A DNA stretch of 19,921 bases, taken from NCBI GenBank assembly GCA_002490315.1, contig DLKG01000083.1, positions 1-19,921 on the forward strand, written 5' to 3'. Shown here piece by piece: positions 14,356-19,921 of this stretch. The translations under genes and the position numbers were made by a program. The stretch is from Prevotella sp. UBA7594. GTDB lineage: Bacteria; Bacteroidota; Bacteroidia; Bacteroidales; Bacteroidaceae. Below the pieces are notes generated by a model that saw only the letters and a list, made by a program, of their open reading frames with translations, was not told the DNA's origin and did not search any database. Each line of letters opens with the position of its first letter. Positions within the stretch are counted from its first letter, which is position 1.

Positions 14356-14955
14356 ATGAAAATCATCAAAGCCACACCCAACCACATTCCTGCCATTACA
14401 CGGCTCATCATGACAGCTATGACAGACGACTGCTGCCGCTTTCTTGCCGGCGCAAGCCACTCGCTCGACGACTTCCGCCACATGATGGAGCGTCTTGTTG
14501 CCATGGACGACTCGCAATACAGCTGGCGCAACGCCCTTGTGGCTGTTGACGACGAGGCGGCTGACGTGGACCTTGCGTCGGCTCCCGTCGCCGGAGCTAT
14601 CGTTGGCTACGACGGCGCCGACCTCCATCGCCTTCGCCGACGCTTCCAAGAAGCAGCCCTTGCCGACCTTGGCATGGACTATTCCGTGATGGACGACGAG
14701 ACCAGTGCCGGGGAGTTCTACATCGACTCTCTTGCCGTGTTTGAAGACTATCGTGGACGGGGCATAGCCACGATGCTGCTGCGCGCCATGATTGCACATG
14801 CCGCAAGCCTCAAGCTTCCTGCCGCCTTACTCGTCGACAAGGGCAACCCGCGTGCGGAGAAGCTCTATCGCTCCATCGGCTTCGCCTATTGCGACGACAG
14901 CGTGTGGGGCGGACACGAGATGCGCCATCTGCGCTTCAACGGAGCGCCTGCTTAG
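14356..14955 (+). CDS. GNAT-family N-acetyltransferase
   Basis: A 199-residue cytoplasmic protein of the GCN5-related acetyltransferase fold. The acetyl-CoA binding motif is clear: FYIDSLAVFEDYRGRGIATMLL (residues 121-142 by key groups; R133, G134, G136 and A138 form the pyrophosphate-binding loop), followed by NPRAEKLYRSIGF (164-176), the usual C-terminal motif. The N-terminal half (MKIIKATPNHIPAITRLIM) starts in the common way for this family. It transfers acetyl from acetyl-CoA to an amine on an unknown substrate, small molecule or protein. The ATG at 14356 is chosen because a -7 box at 14325-14332 would lie inside any longer product. The TAG stop overlaps the TAA stop of the convergent CHR gene. 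Confidence 0.88.
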   Translation: MKIIKATPNHIPAITRLIMTAMTDDCCRFLAGASHSLDDFRHMMERLVAMDDSQYSWRNALVAVDDEAADVDLASAPVAGAIVGYDGADLHRLRRRFQEAALADLGMDYSVMDDETSAGEFYIDSLAVFEDYRGRGIATMLLRAMIAHAASLKLPAALLVDKGNPRAEKLYRSIGFAYCDDSVWGGHEMRHLRFNGAPA

Positions 14956-15524
14956 TAGATGAGCAGTCCGAGCACGCCGCAGACCAACATCACGAGTATG
15001 GGGTTGGTCTTGCGGAAGCGTGTGAGGCAGAACGACGCTATGAATATCGCTACGCTTATGGCGAAGTACAGGGGGTTGTCTTCAACCGACCCGAAGTTGT
15101 CTTTCGTCATAAGCAGCATGGCGGCTGCGGCTATGAGACCGATGATGGCAGGGCGCAGTCCAGCGAAGATGTCCTTCACGATCTTTGAGTCGCGATGGGT
15201 CATGAGATAGCGCGAGATGAGAATCATGATGATGAACGGCAGCCAAATGATGGAGAGCGACGCGAGCACTGAACCGAGCATTGCTGCCCACTCCGGATAG
15301 CCTTGGTTGAGCACGGACGTGTAGCCTACGTACGTGGCGGCGTTGATGCCTATTGGACCTGGCGTCGACTGGCTGATGGCTACGATGTCCGTGAATTCAG
15401 AGTTGCTGAGCCACGCGTTCTTCACGACGGTCTCGTTGTGGATGAGCGAAAGCATTGCGTAGCCGCCGCCGAAATTGAATGTACCTATCTTTGTAAAGAT
15501 AATGAATAGCTTCAGAAATATCAT
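14952..15524 (-). CDS. Half-size CHR (chromate-type) transporter, second subunit
   Basis: A 190-residue membrane protein with a single CHR domain. It has the family start FTKIGTFNFGGGYAML (residues 10-25), QSTPGPIGINAATYVGY (about 50-70) and about five or six hydrophobic segments. Full-length ChrA has two such domains; here they are split into two adjacent genes, the short-chain CHR pair common in Bacteroidetes. The two are expected to form a heterodimer in the inner membrane. Only some family members have been shown to export chromate, so other anions remain possible. It follows the first CHR gene after 77 bases filled by TTGACGAG repeats, and ends in overlapping stops with the GNAT gene. 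No ChrB-like regulator is nearby. Confidence 0.88.
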   Translation of the reverse strand: MIFLKLFIIFTKIGTFNFGGGYAMLSLIHNETVVKNAWLSNSEFTDIVAISQSTPGPIGINAATYVGYTSVLNQGYPEWAAMLGSVLASLSIIWLPFIIMILISRYLMTHRDSKIVKDIFAGLRPAIIGLIAAAAMLLMTKDNFGSVEDNPLYFAISVAIFIASFCLTRFRKTNPILVMLVCGVLGLLIY

Positions 15525-15530
15525 TTTCTT

Positions 15531-15590
15531 AGTTGACGAGTTATTAGTTGACGAGTTGACGAGCTGTTAGTTGACGAGTTGTTTGCTGAC
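15531..15590. repeat. TTGACGAG tandem repeats between the CHR genes
   Basis: TTGACGAG occurs at 15533, 15548, 15556 and 15571, and a degraded copy (TGCTGACGGG) follows near 15583. Copies are spaced 15, 8 and 15 bases apart, separated by TTATTAG- or CTGTTAG-like words. It fills nearly the whole gap between the two CHR genes. There are no long unique spacers. Confidence 0.75.
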
Positions 15591-15601
15591 GGGATGGCGA
15601 A

Positions 15602-16132
15602 TTACGCTTTCTTCATTCTCCCGTAGAGCCAGCCTCCGACGCCTGCCGCTATTATAATATAAATAGGTGAGACGCCGACGAGCCATATCAGCAATGCTGC
15701 CACGACGGGTATCCAGGCGTTGCTCCATGAGAGTTTGGCTGTCTGTGCCATTTTGAAGCATGGGGCGGCTATCAGTGCTACGACAGCCGGACGCACGCCG
15801 CGGAAGAACTTCGCCACGTAGACATTGTCCTTGAAGTTCTGGAAGAACATGGCGATAATCATGATGGCAATGATGGAGGGCAGGGCGATGCCCACTGCCC
15901 CCACGATGCCTCCCCACACGCCTCGCAGCTTGTAGCCGATGTGGCTTGCCATGTCGATGGCGAAGATTCCTGGCGTCGTCTGCGCCACAACCATGATGTC
16001 CATAAACTCCTCGCGGTCCATCCATTTGTTTTTGTCGACAAACTCACGCTCCATTATCGGAATCATGGCATACCCTCCACCGAGGGTGAACGCACCTATC
16101 TTGTTGCAGGTGAGAAAAAATTTCAGAAGCAT
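15602..16132 (-). CDS. Half-size CHR (chromate-type) transporter, first subunit
   Basis: A 176-residue membrane protein, the partner of the next CHR gene. It shows NKIGAFTLGGGYAMIPIM (from about residue 10) and QTTPGIFAIDMASHIGYK, which match the conserved CHR motifs and align well with the second subunit. About five hydrophobic segments are seen. The ATG at 16132 is chosen because it aligns with the start of the paralogue; a TTG three codons upstream would also be possible. It begins 19 bases after the GH92 gene stop, so the three genes could be one transcript. That would be an odd pairing, and may reflect position only. The ion carried is inferred from the family, not from specific residues. 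Confidence 0.88.
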   Translation of the reverse strand: MLLKFFLTCNKIGAFTLGGGYAMIPIMEREFVDKNKWMDREEFMDIMVVAQTTPGIFAIDMASHIGYKLRGVWGGIVGAVGIALPSIIAIMIIAMFFQNFKDNVYVAKFFRGVRPAVVALIAAPCFKMAQTAKLSWSNAWIPVVAALLIWLVGVSPIYIIIAAGVGGWLYGRMKKA

Positions 16133-16151
16133 TCCTAACAAGTTTAATTTT

Positions 16152-18410
16152 TTATTTTTTCATTTCCATGCGCAGCGTCTTGCCCTCCATGAGCTGTTTC
16201 TGCGATATGCGGAAAGACGTGAGGGGCTTGCCGCCGAGCGTCATCGACTTGATGTAGCCTTCGTCGGGCGACGTGCGGTGTGCCTCGATGGTGATGTCGC
16301 CGCATGGATAGTACTTCGGGTCGAGATGGAGCGTCACCTTGTCGAAGACGGGCGACGTGAGGGTGAACCATGGCGAGCCGGGATTGTCGGGATAGATGCC
16401 CATCATGGAGAAGATTGCCCATGCCGACATCGTGCCCGTGTCGTCGTTGCCCGGTATGCCGTCGGGCTTGGCTGTGTAGTACTTGCTGAGCAGGTCGGCC
16501 ACGGTTTTCTGCGTGCGCCACTCGTCGCCCTTGAAGTAGGAGAAGAGGTAGGGATAGGCTATGTCGGGCTCGTTGGCAGGGTCGTAGAGTCCCTTGTCAA
16601 ACACCATCTGCAGCTTGTCGACAAACTTGCGCTGTCCGCCCATGAGCTTCGCCATGCCCGTCACGTCGTGGGGCGCGTAGAACGTGTAGTTCCATGCCGA
16701 CCCCTCATGGAAGCCGGGAGCGTTGGTGAAGTCGTAGCCGTCCTCGGGATTGAAGGGCGAGAGGAACTTGCCGCTCTTCTCTATCGGGCGCAGCGTGCCG
16801 CTCTCCTTCGAGTAATAGTGGCGATAGCCGAGTGAGCGCTGGCGGAAGAGCTTTGCGTCCTGCTTGTGGCCCAGCTCAGAGGCGAGGATGGAGAGGGCGT
16901 TGTCGGCGAGATAGTACTCAAGAGCGTGCGACACGGAGTTGTCGCCCGACATGTCGGCGGCATAGTAGCCGAGCGGTATGTAGCCCTTCTCGATGTAGGG
17001 GTCGATGTCGGGACGCATGCGGTTGTCTTTGCCGGGCATGGTGGCCGACTTGCGGAACGCTTCGTAGGCAGTGTTGATGTCGAAGCCGCGCAAGCCGCGC
17101 ATGTAGGCGTCAGCGATGTAAGGAATGGCGGGGTCGCCCTCCATGGTCCATGTCTCGCGCGAGAAAAGTTCCCACTTGGGCATCCATCCCCACTCGCGGT
17201 ACATGTCAATCATGGAGCGTATCATGTCCACCTGCTTCTCAGGATAGAGCAGCGTCTCGAGCTGCGAGAGATTGCGGTAGGTGTCCCAGAGGGAGAAGAC
17301 GGTGTAGCGGTCGTGGTCGGACTTGCCGTTGGCGTTGCTCTCCATGAGCGGATAGTCGCCGTTGACGTCCTGGAGCACGGTGGGATGTATCTGCGAATGG
17401 TAGAGAGCCGTGAAGAACACGCGGCGCTGGTCGTCGCTGCCGCCCTCCACACTGACACGGTTGAGCGTGGAAGCCCATTCGTCATGACCCTCGCGTGCCA
17501 CCTTGTCGAAGTCGAAGCCCTGCTGCTCACGGTCGAGATTCTCGCGTGCATTGGCAATCGACGTGAAGCTGACGCCTACCTGCACCTCCACTTGCTCGCC
17601 TTCCTCGCAGTCGTAGGTCATGTAGTAGCCGATGTCGTTGCCCGCCATGTCGCGGCCGTAGCCGGGATAGAGCTTGTACTTGCCCTGGTCGGAGTCCCAC
17701 TGCGCCTGGGCATTGCCCAGCGCCGGCTGCTTCTTCCACATGCCGAAGGCTGACGGCTTCTTGCTGACGCGCACGACGAAGTACATCGGGAAGACAGCCT
17801 GCGGATTGTAACAGAACGTGCCGAGCAGGCGCGTTCCCTCAAACTCCGTGTCGCTGACGCGGCGCAGAGAGGCGCCAATCTCATTGGTCAGTCCGTTGCC
17901 GAGATTGAAGAGGAGGTTGCCCTTGCCCTTGGGGAATGTGTAGCGTTCTATTGAGGAGCGCATGGTGGCTGCCACCTCGGCGCGTATGCCATACTTCGTG
18001 AGCACCGTACTGTAATAGCCCGGACGTGCCGTTTCGTTCTTATACTCCGAACCATAGGCATGATAGTCGACATTGAGGTCGCCCGCAGTTGGCATCGTGA
18101 GCAGCGTGCCCATCTCCGGACAGCCCACACCGCTCAGCGTTACATGCGCAAAGCCCGTGAAATATTTGTTGTTGTACTCGTACACTGCCGACCACCAGCG
18201 TTTGTCCTTGTCCTGCACGTTGAGGTCGGAGCCCATCACGTTGAAGGGCACGACCGACATCAGTCCATGAGGGCGTATGGCACCGGGGTTGCAGATGCTG
18301 AAGTTGGTTGTTCCGATGAAGGGGTCAACATAGTCCACGTTGTCCTTCGCCTGCGCGCCGACAGCAAACGCAAGGGCTGCGCAGAGCGCGATTTGTTTCA
18401 GTTTATACAT
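16152..18410 (-). CDS. GH92 family alpha-mannosidase, exported
   Basis: A 752-residue glycoside hydrolase of the usual GH92 length. Residues 1-21 are a signal peptide (MYKLKQIALCAALAFAVGAQA) without a lipobox, so it is likely periplasmic. Near the N-terminus DYVDPFIGTTN and NPGAIRPHG match the family opening. Further conserved blocks are FSLWDTYRNLSQLETL, EGSAWNYTFYAPHD (from E569, the position of the family's catalytic acid), NEPDIAYPYLFSYF (N613-E614) and GNDDTGTMSAWAIFSMMG (654-671; D656 and D657 lie in the catalytic base/calcium region). GH92 enzymes are calcium-dependent exo-mannosidases that trim alpha-linked mannose from N-glycans and mannans. The ATG at 18410 is preferred since upstream ATGs fall at or before the predicted transcription start. 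No SusC/SusD pair is nearby, so it is not in a visible polysaccharide utilisation locus. Confidence 0.95.
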   Translation of the reverse strand: MYKLKQIALCAALAFAVGAQAKDNVDYVDPFIGTTNFSICNPGAIRPHGLMSVVPFNVMGSDLNVQDKDKRWWSAVYEYNNKYFTGFAHVTLSGVGCPEMGTLLTMPTAGDLNVDYHAYGSEYKNETARPGYYSTVLTKYGIRAEVAATMRSSIERYTFPKGKGNLLFNLGNGLTNEIGASLRRVSDTEFEGTRLLGTFCYNPQAVFPMYFVVRVSKKPSAFGMWKKQPALGNAQAQWDSDQGKYKLYPGYGRDMAGNDIGYYMTYDCEEGEQVEVQVGVSFTSIANARENLDREQQGFDFDKVAREGHDEWASTLNRVSVEGGSDDQRRVFFTALYHSQIHPTVLQDVNGDYPLMESNANGKSDHDRYTVFSLWDTYRNLSQLETLLYPEKQVDMIRSMIDMYREWGWMPKWELFSRETWTMEGDPAIPYIADAYMRGLRGFDINTAYEAFRKSATMPGKDNRMRPDIDPYIEKGYIPLGYYAADMSGDNSVSHALEYYLADNALSILASELGHKQDAKLFRQRSLGYRHYYSKESGTLRPIEKSGKFLSPFNPEDGYDFTNAPGFHEGSAWNYTFYAPHDVTGMAKLMGGQRKFVDKLQMVFDKGLYDPANEPDIAYPYLFSYFKGDEWRTQKTVADLLSKYYTAKPDGIPGNDDTGTMSAWAIFSMMGIYPDNPGSPWFTLTSPVFDKVTLHLDPKYYPCGDITIEAHRTSPDEGYIKSMTLGGKPLTSFRISQKQLMEGKTLRMEMKK

Positions 18411-18434
18411 AGTTGGGATTTTCATTTGTTTGCG

Positions 18435-18463
18435 CAAAGTTAGTGTTTTTTTCGGATATACAA
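18435..18463 (-). promoter_or_regulatory. Promoter for the GH92 gene
   Basis: TTG (18463-18461), an 18-base spacer and TAACTTTG (18442-18435) fit the Bacteroidetes consensus closely. The predicted start near 18428 gives a leader of under 20 bases to the chosen ATG at 18410, and rules out the in-frame ATG at 18437. Confidence 0.65.
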
Positions 18464-18584
18464 CGTCTCATTGCAATGCTAATACAAGTAAAGAGAGCGA
18501 CCCGACAAGTTAAAATAAATTAAAGACATTCAATCTTTTAGCTAATAAAGCGTCATAATGATAGTACGTATAACTTTATTGTGC

Positions 18585-18642
18585 TATCTTTGCAGAATAA
18601 CTTTACAGAAACAGACAATAACAATAAAAAAGGAGAAAAGAT
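18585..18642 (+). promoter_or_regulatory. -7 box and ribosome binding site of the OmpA-like gene
   Basis: TATCTTTG (18585-18592) matches the -7 consensus; no -33 element is clear. The leader of about 40 bases ends in AAAAAAGGAGAAAAGAT, whose GGAG (18632-18635) lies 7 bases before the ATG. This strong Shine-Dalgarno sequence is unusual in this window and suggests high expression. The rest of the gap from 18464 to 18584 holds nothing I recognise. Confidence 0.6.
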
Positions 18643-19497
18643 ATGAAAAAAAGAAACCTATTCGCAATCGCGATGTTCGCAGGCTTGCTGACATTCACAA
18701 GCTGCGCCTCAAAGAAGGATCTTGAGAACTGCCGCCTTGAGAACAAGGAGCTGACCGGCAACTACCAGAGCGCCAAGGAAGACCTCGCCGCCCAGAAGGC
18801 ACGCGTGGCTTCGCTCGAAGAGCAACTCGCCCAGGCAAAGAAGGACTATGCCTCGCTGCAGAGTTCTCTCGACAAGAGTCTCACCAACGCCAACACCAAC
18901 AACGTGAACATCTCAAAACTCGTCGACCAGATTAACGAGTCCAACCAGTACATCCGCCACCTCGTGGAGGTGAAGTCGAAGTCGGACTCTCTCAACATGG
19001 TGCTCACCAACAATCTCACACGCTCACTGAGCAAGGAGGAGTCGAAGGAAGTTGACGTGCAGGTGCTGAAAGGCGTTGTCTACATCTCGCTTGCCGACAA
19101 CATGCTCTACAAGAGCGGCTCTTACGAAATCAACGACCGCGCTGCCGAGACTCTGAGCAAGATTGCAAAGATTATCACCGACTACAAGGACTATGAGGTG
19201 CTCATCGAGGGCAACACCGACAACGTGCCCGTCAACGCCAGCGCTGCCTCTATGAAGAACATCCGCAACAACTGGGACCTCTCCTGTCTGCGTGCCTCAA
19301 GCGTCGTTCAGGCTCTGCAAAACCAGTATGGTGTCGACCCGAAGCGCCTTACGGCTGGCGGACGTGGCGAGTACAACCCTGTAACTGCCAACTCTACTGA
19401 GGTAGGCAAGCAGCGCAACCGCCGCACACAGATTATCATCACTCCTAAGCTCGACCAGTTCATGGACCTCATTGACAAGGCCCCGGAGAACGAGTAA
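18643..19497 (+). CDS. OmpA-family peptidoglycan-binding lipoprotein
   Basis: A 284-residue envelope protein. The N-terminus is a lipoprotein-like signal (hydrophobic 6-18, then FTSC with C21 as the likely lipidated residue; the F at -3 departs from the usual L). Residues about 24-115 are a heptad-rich coiled coil full of K, E, A, Q and L. Residues about 138-268 are an OmpA C-terminal domain: GNTDNVPV (D193), NNWDLSCLRASSVVQAL (R217) and the end motif KQRNRRTQIII (256-266). D193 and R217 correspond to residues that hold diaminopimelate of peptidoglycan. It should tether the outer membrane to the wall. The spacing in the domain resembles the MotB/OmpA type with an insertion after the first motif. 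The strong ribosome binding site and terminator suggest an abundant monocistronic protein. Confidence 0.9.
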   Translation: MKKRNLFAIAMFAGLLTFTSCASKKDLENCRLENKELTGNYQSAKEDLAAQKARVASLEEQLAQAKKDYASLQSSLDKSLTNANTNNVNISKLVDQINESNQYIRHLVEVKSKSDSLNMVLTNNLTRSLSKEESKEVDVQVLKGVVYISLADNMLYKSGSYEINDRAAETLSKIAKIITDYKDYEVLIEGNTDNVPVNASAASMKNIRNNWDLSCLRASSVVQALQNQYGVDPKRLTAGGRGEYNPVTANSTEVGKQRNRRTQIIITPKLDQFMDLIDKAPENE

Positions 19498-19536
19498 GGC
19501 GGATGGAAATATAAAGAACAAGAAAATACCAATAAA

Positions 19537-19578
19537 AATAAGGACGTGTCTGAAATGAGGACACGCCCTTATTTTTTT
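19537..19578 (+). terminator. Intrinsic terminator of the OmpA-like gene
   Basis: AATAAGGACGTGTC (from 19537) pairs with GACACGCCCTTATT (19560-19573, one A-C mismatch), leaving a loop of about 9 bases, followed by a run of Ts to 19578. It lies 40 bases after the TAA stop. Confidence 0.85.
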
Positions 19579-19640
19579 CCTATATTATAAGTGTAGCTTC
19601 ATCCTACATTTCCCGAATGACACCATGACAAAACGGTCTT

Positions 19641-19740
19641 ATCCGTGGAGGACGTTTCAAAACTCAAAATTGGGATTATCCGTGGCGGAGGTCTCCGGCC
19701 TCCGCTGCAAGAGAATATCACTCTAATGTATTGATATACG
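19641..19740. repeat. Dispersed repeat, second copy of the exporter-operon element (partial)
   Basis: Starting from ATCCGTGGAGGACGTTTCAA, this stretch shares TTTCAAAACTC, AATTGG, CGTGGCGGAGGTC with a GGAGG/CCTCC fold-back (19681-19705), and CTAATGTATTGATATA (19723-19738) in the same order as 10867-10951. The right half of the palindrome is absent and replaced by the AT-rich inverted repeat that follows. The 340 bases after the terminator contain no gene. Confidence 0.75.
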
Positions 19741-19747
19741 ACAATAC

Positions 19748-19860
19748 AATTAACGGAATTACACGGAAGAAAATTTACGGTAATTATACGGATTATACGA
19801 CAATCTTAATTTGAATTCGTGTAATAATCGTTAATTATATTCCGTATAATTCCGTTAATT
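19748..19860. repeat. AT-rich imperfect inverted repeat
   Basis: AATTAACGGAATT (19748-19760) is repeated inverted as AATTCCGTTAATT (19848-19860), and the match extends inward to 20 of 21 bases (ACACGGAA against TTCCGTAT). Inside are further ACGG- and CCGT-containing words such as TTTACGGTAATTATACGG. The centre is near TTAATTTGAATT. No open reading frame. Confidence 0.75.
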
Positions 19861-19867
19861 TCAGGTC

Positions 19868-19898
19868 ATCCGTGGAGGACGTTTCATAACTCGCAATT
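19868..19898. repeat. Direct repeat of the 19641 end sequence
   Basis: ATCCGTGGAGGACGTTTCAT then AACTCGCAATT repeats 19641-19671 with a few changes, in the same orientation. Together the two copies bracket the GC-rich core and the AT-rich inverted repeat as a unit of about 227 bases. The remaining bases to the window end show nothing I recognise. Confidence 0.7.
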
Positions 19899-19921
19899 AA
19901 TGACTGAAGTTTCCCACCCCT

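Noticed and set aside
15531..15590. CRISPR array or integrase site
   Set aside because: The TTGACGAG copies are 8-15 bases apart and there is no cas or integrase gene nearby.
16866..17753. Long plus-strand open frame of 295 codons opposite the GH92 gene
   Set aside because: It lies antisense to conserved GH92 coding sequence and its composition is that of a GC-biased shadow frame.
18411..18437. Longer N-terminus for the GH92 protein starting at 18437
   Set aside because: That codon overlaps the predicted -7 box, and the shorter form starts with a normal signal peptide.

Overview
The window reads as chromosomal DNA from a member of the Bacteroidales, most likely Prevotella or a close relative. 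This is inferred from four things: promoter -7 boxes of the TAnnTTTG type in front of several genes, few Shine-Dalgarno sequences, a moderately high GC content in genes with AT-rich gaps, and a gene set typical of that order (GH92 mannosidase, paired short CHR transporters, OmpA-like lipoprotein, MacAB-like exporter). No phage, plasmid, transposase, rRNA or CRISPR locus is seen.

Layout. (1) 1-2.4 kb, plus strand: a fused cytidylyltransferase-reductase of the CDP-ribitol type followed by a LicD-family phosphotransferase, separated by an array of small hairpins. Together they suggest decoration of a surface glycan with ribitol phosphate (or a similar polyol phosphate). (2) 2.4-4.3 kb: a minus-strand Na+-coupled NSS transporter, tail-to-tail with licD, and a divergent VanZ-like membrane protein. 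(3) 4.3-7.1 kb, minus strand: tRNA-Val(CAC), an intrinsic terminator, NAD kinase, and a fused ABC exporter. (4) 7.1-12.8 kb, minus strand: a DMT permease followed by a four-gene MacAB-like exporter set (ATPase, two FtsX-type permeases, periplasmic adaptor). A 172-bp palindromic element lies between the ATPase and first permease genes. (5) 12.9-15.0 kb: a small outer-membrane barrel protein (plus), GreA (minus) with a long leader that contains a terminator hairpin, and a GNAT acetyltransferase (plus). (6) 15.0-18.4 kb, minus strand: a secreted GH92 alpha-mannosidase followed by two half-size CHR (chromate-type) transporters. (7) 18.6-19.9 kb: an OmpA-like lipoprotein with a strong terminator, then about 340 bp of gene-free repeats, part of which matches the element in region 4.

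The proteins themselves belong to known families. The least expected structure is between genes: several co-directional gene junctions carry different short repeats or palindromes (22/44-bp hairpin array, 10-bp tandem, TTGACGAG tandem, 172-bp palindrome), and greA has an apparent attenuator in its leader that recalls the E. coli greA leader. The CDP-ribitol synthase plus LicD pair is a bacterial parallel to the human ISPD and fukutin/FKRP pathway. Assignments rest on reading motifs by eye; no database search was possible.
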